From contig NZ_NNBK01000005.1 in the NCBI RefSeq assembly GCF_002803075.1, forward strand, positions 1 through 64,000: a stretch of DNA of 64,000 nt, written 5' to 3'. Source of the stretch: Streptomyces sp. CB01373 (lineage in GTDB: Bacteria; Actinomycetota; Actinomycetes; Streptomycetales; Streptomycetaceae). Positions 63,867-64,000 of the stretch are shown piece by piece. The position numbers and the translations under genes are program-made. The notes beneath the pieces are model-generated. The model was given only the letters and a program-made list of their open reading frames with translations. It was not told the origin of the DNA and searched no databases. Within the stretch, counting starts at the first letter, position 1; each line of letters opens with the position of its first letter.

Positions 63867-64000
63867 GTTGGCCGGGCGGTGCCGCCTCCAGCCAGGCCAG
63901 GAAGCCCGTCAGCGCGTCCTCACTCATCGCGAGTTCCAGGCGCGTACCGCGGTGCAGGCAGGTGAGGACGACCGCGTCGGAGAGCAGGGCGAGTTCCTCC
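63850..64000 (-). CDS. Partial gene at the right edge, unknown function
   Basis: On the - strand the frame reads EELALLSDAVVLTCLHRGTR, then MSEDALTGFLAWLEAAPPGQ and ends VNVA with TAG at 63852-63850. Only the last 49 residues are present; the 5' end lies beyond the window. The visible part is soluble and uncharacterised, and its stop codon lies in the duplicated 17-bp sequence. Confidence 0.6.
   Translation of the reverse strand, partial: EELALLSDAVVLTCLHRGTRLELAMSEDALTGFLAWLEAAPPGQRVNVA

Overview
The window is chromosomal DNA of a Streptomyces (class Actinomycetes). The evidence is very high GC, GTG and TTG starts, the coiled-coil polarity proteins Scy and FilP side by side, a mak-type GlgE pathway, NucS instead of MutS/MutL, and a family-18 chitinase with the paired TGGTCCAGACCT repeats of streptomycete chitinase promoters. 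The gene order resembles, from memory, the SCO5373-SCO5443 stretch of S. coelicolor read in reverse. This is core or near-core chromosome: I see no insertion sequence, prophage, CRISPR array, tRNA or rRNA gene.

Region 1 (1-9600): glgE (3' end), treS, maltokinase and glgB turn trehalose into alpha-glucan through maltose and maltose 1-phosphate. GlgB has a histone-H1-like Lys/Ala tail. Convergent to them is a HelD/HelR-type RNA polymerase-recycling ATPase, then a merR-thioredoxin pair with a GTGA overlap. Region 2 (9600-18500): two membrane proteins, an ECF41 sigma factor, a DHA2 efflux pump divergent from its TetR repressor with three near-identical 18-bp operators, and a dicarboxylate symporter divergent from a CitA/CitB-type two-component system. 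Region 3 (18500-24700): pfkA opposite pta-ackA-pyk, the lower-glycolysis and acetate overflow block; pta has a terminator-like hairpin with six T in its leader. Region 4 (24700-29200): an uncharacterised envelope cluster (DUF6230, DUF6114, long exported protein) and a thioredoxin-TPR protein. Region 5 (29200-43100): isobutyryl-CoA mutase large subunit, MeaB chaperone, acetyl-CoA acetyltransferase and methylmalonyl-CoA epimerase (B12-linked acyl-CoA metabolism), interleaved with regulators, two further MFS pumps, two DUF3817 proteins, a thiamine-binding protein and three tandem AIM24 genes. One pump is preceded by a 6-codon upstream ORF and a stable hairpin, which suggests ribosome-mediated attenuation. 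Region 6 (43300-52330): scy, filP and two tandem ABC-2 exporters. Region 7 (52345-64000): a small zinc-site protein, an LLM flavin enzyme, nucS, a large P-loop protein with an Arg in place of the Walker A Lys, a STAS protein, hydroxybutyryl-CoA dehydrogenase, cobalamin adenosyltransferase, a decayed response regulator, chitinase chiC and a partial gene at the right edge.

The metabolic genes form a coherent picture: storage carbon at one end, glycolysis, acetate and dicarboxylate uptake in the middle, B12-dependent branched and short acyl-CoA handling, and chitin use at the other end. Convergent gene pairs are often separated by very stable perfect hairpins. Several genes look leaderless, with a -10 box 7-8 nt before the start codon. 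All functional calls come from reading motifs and from memory of families; no search was run.
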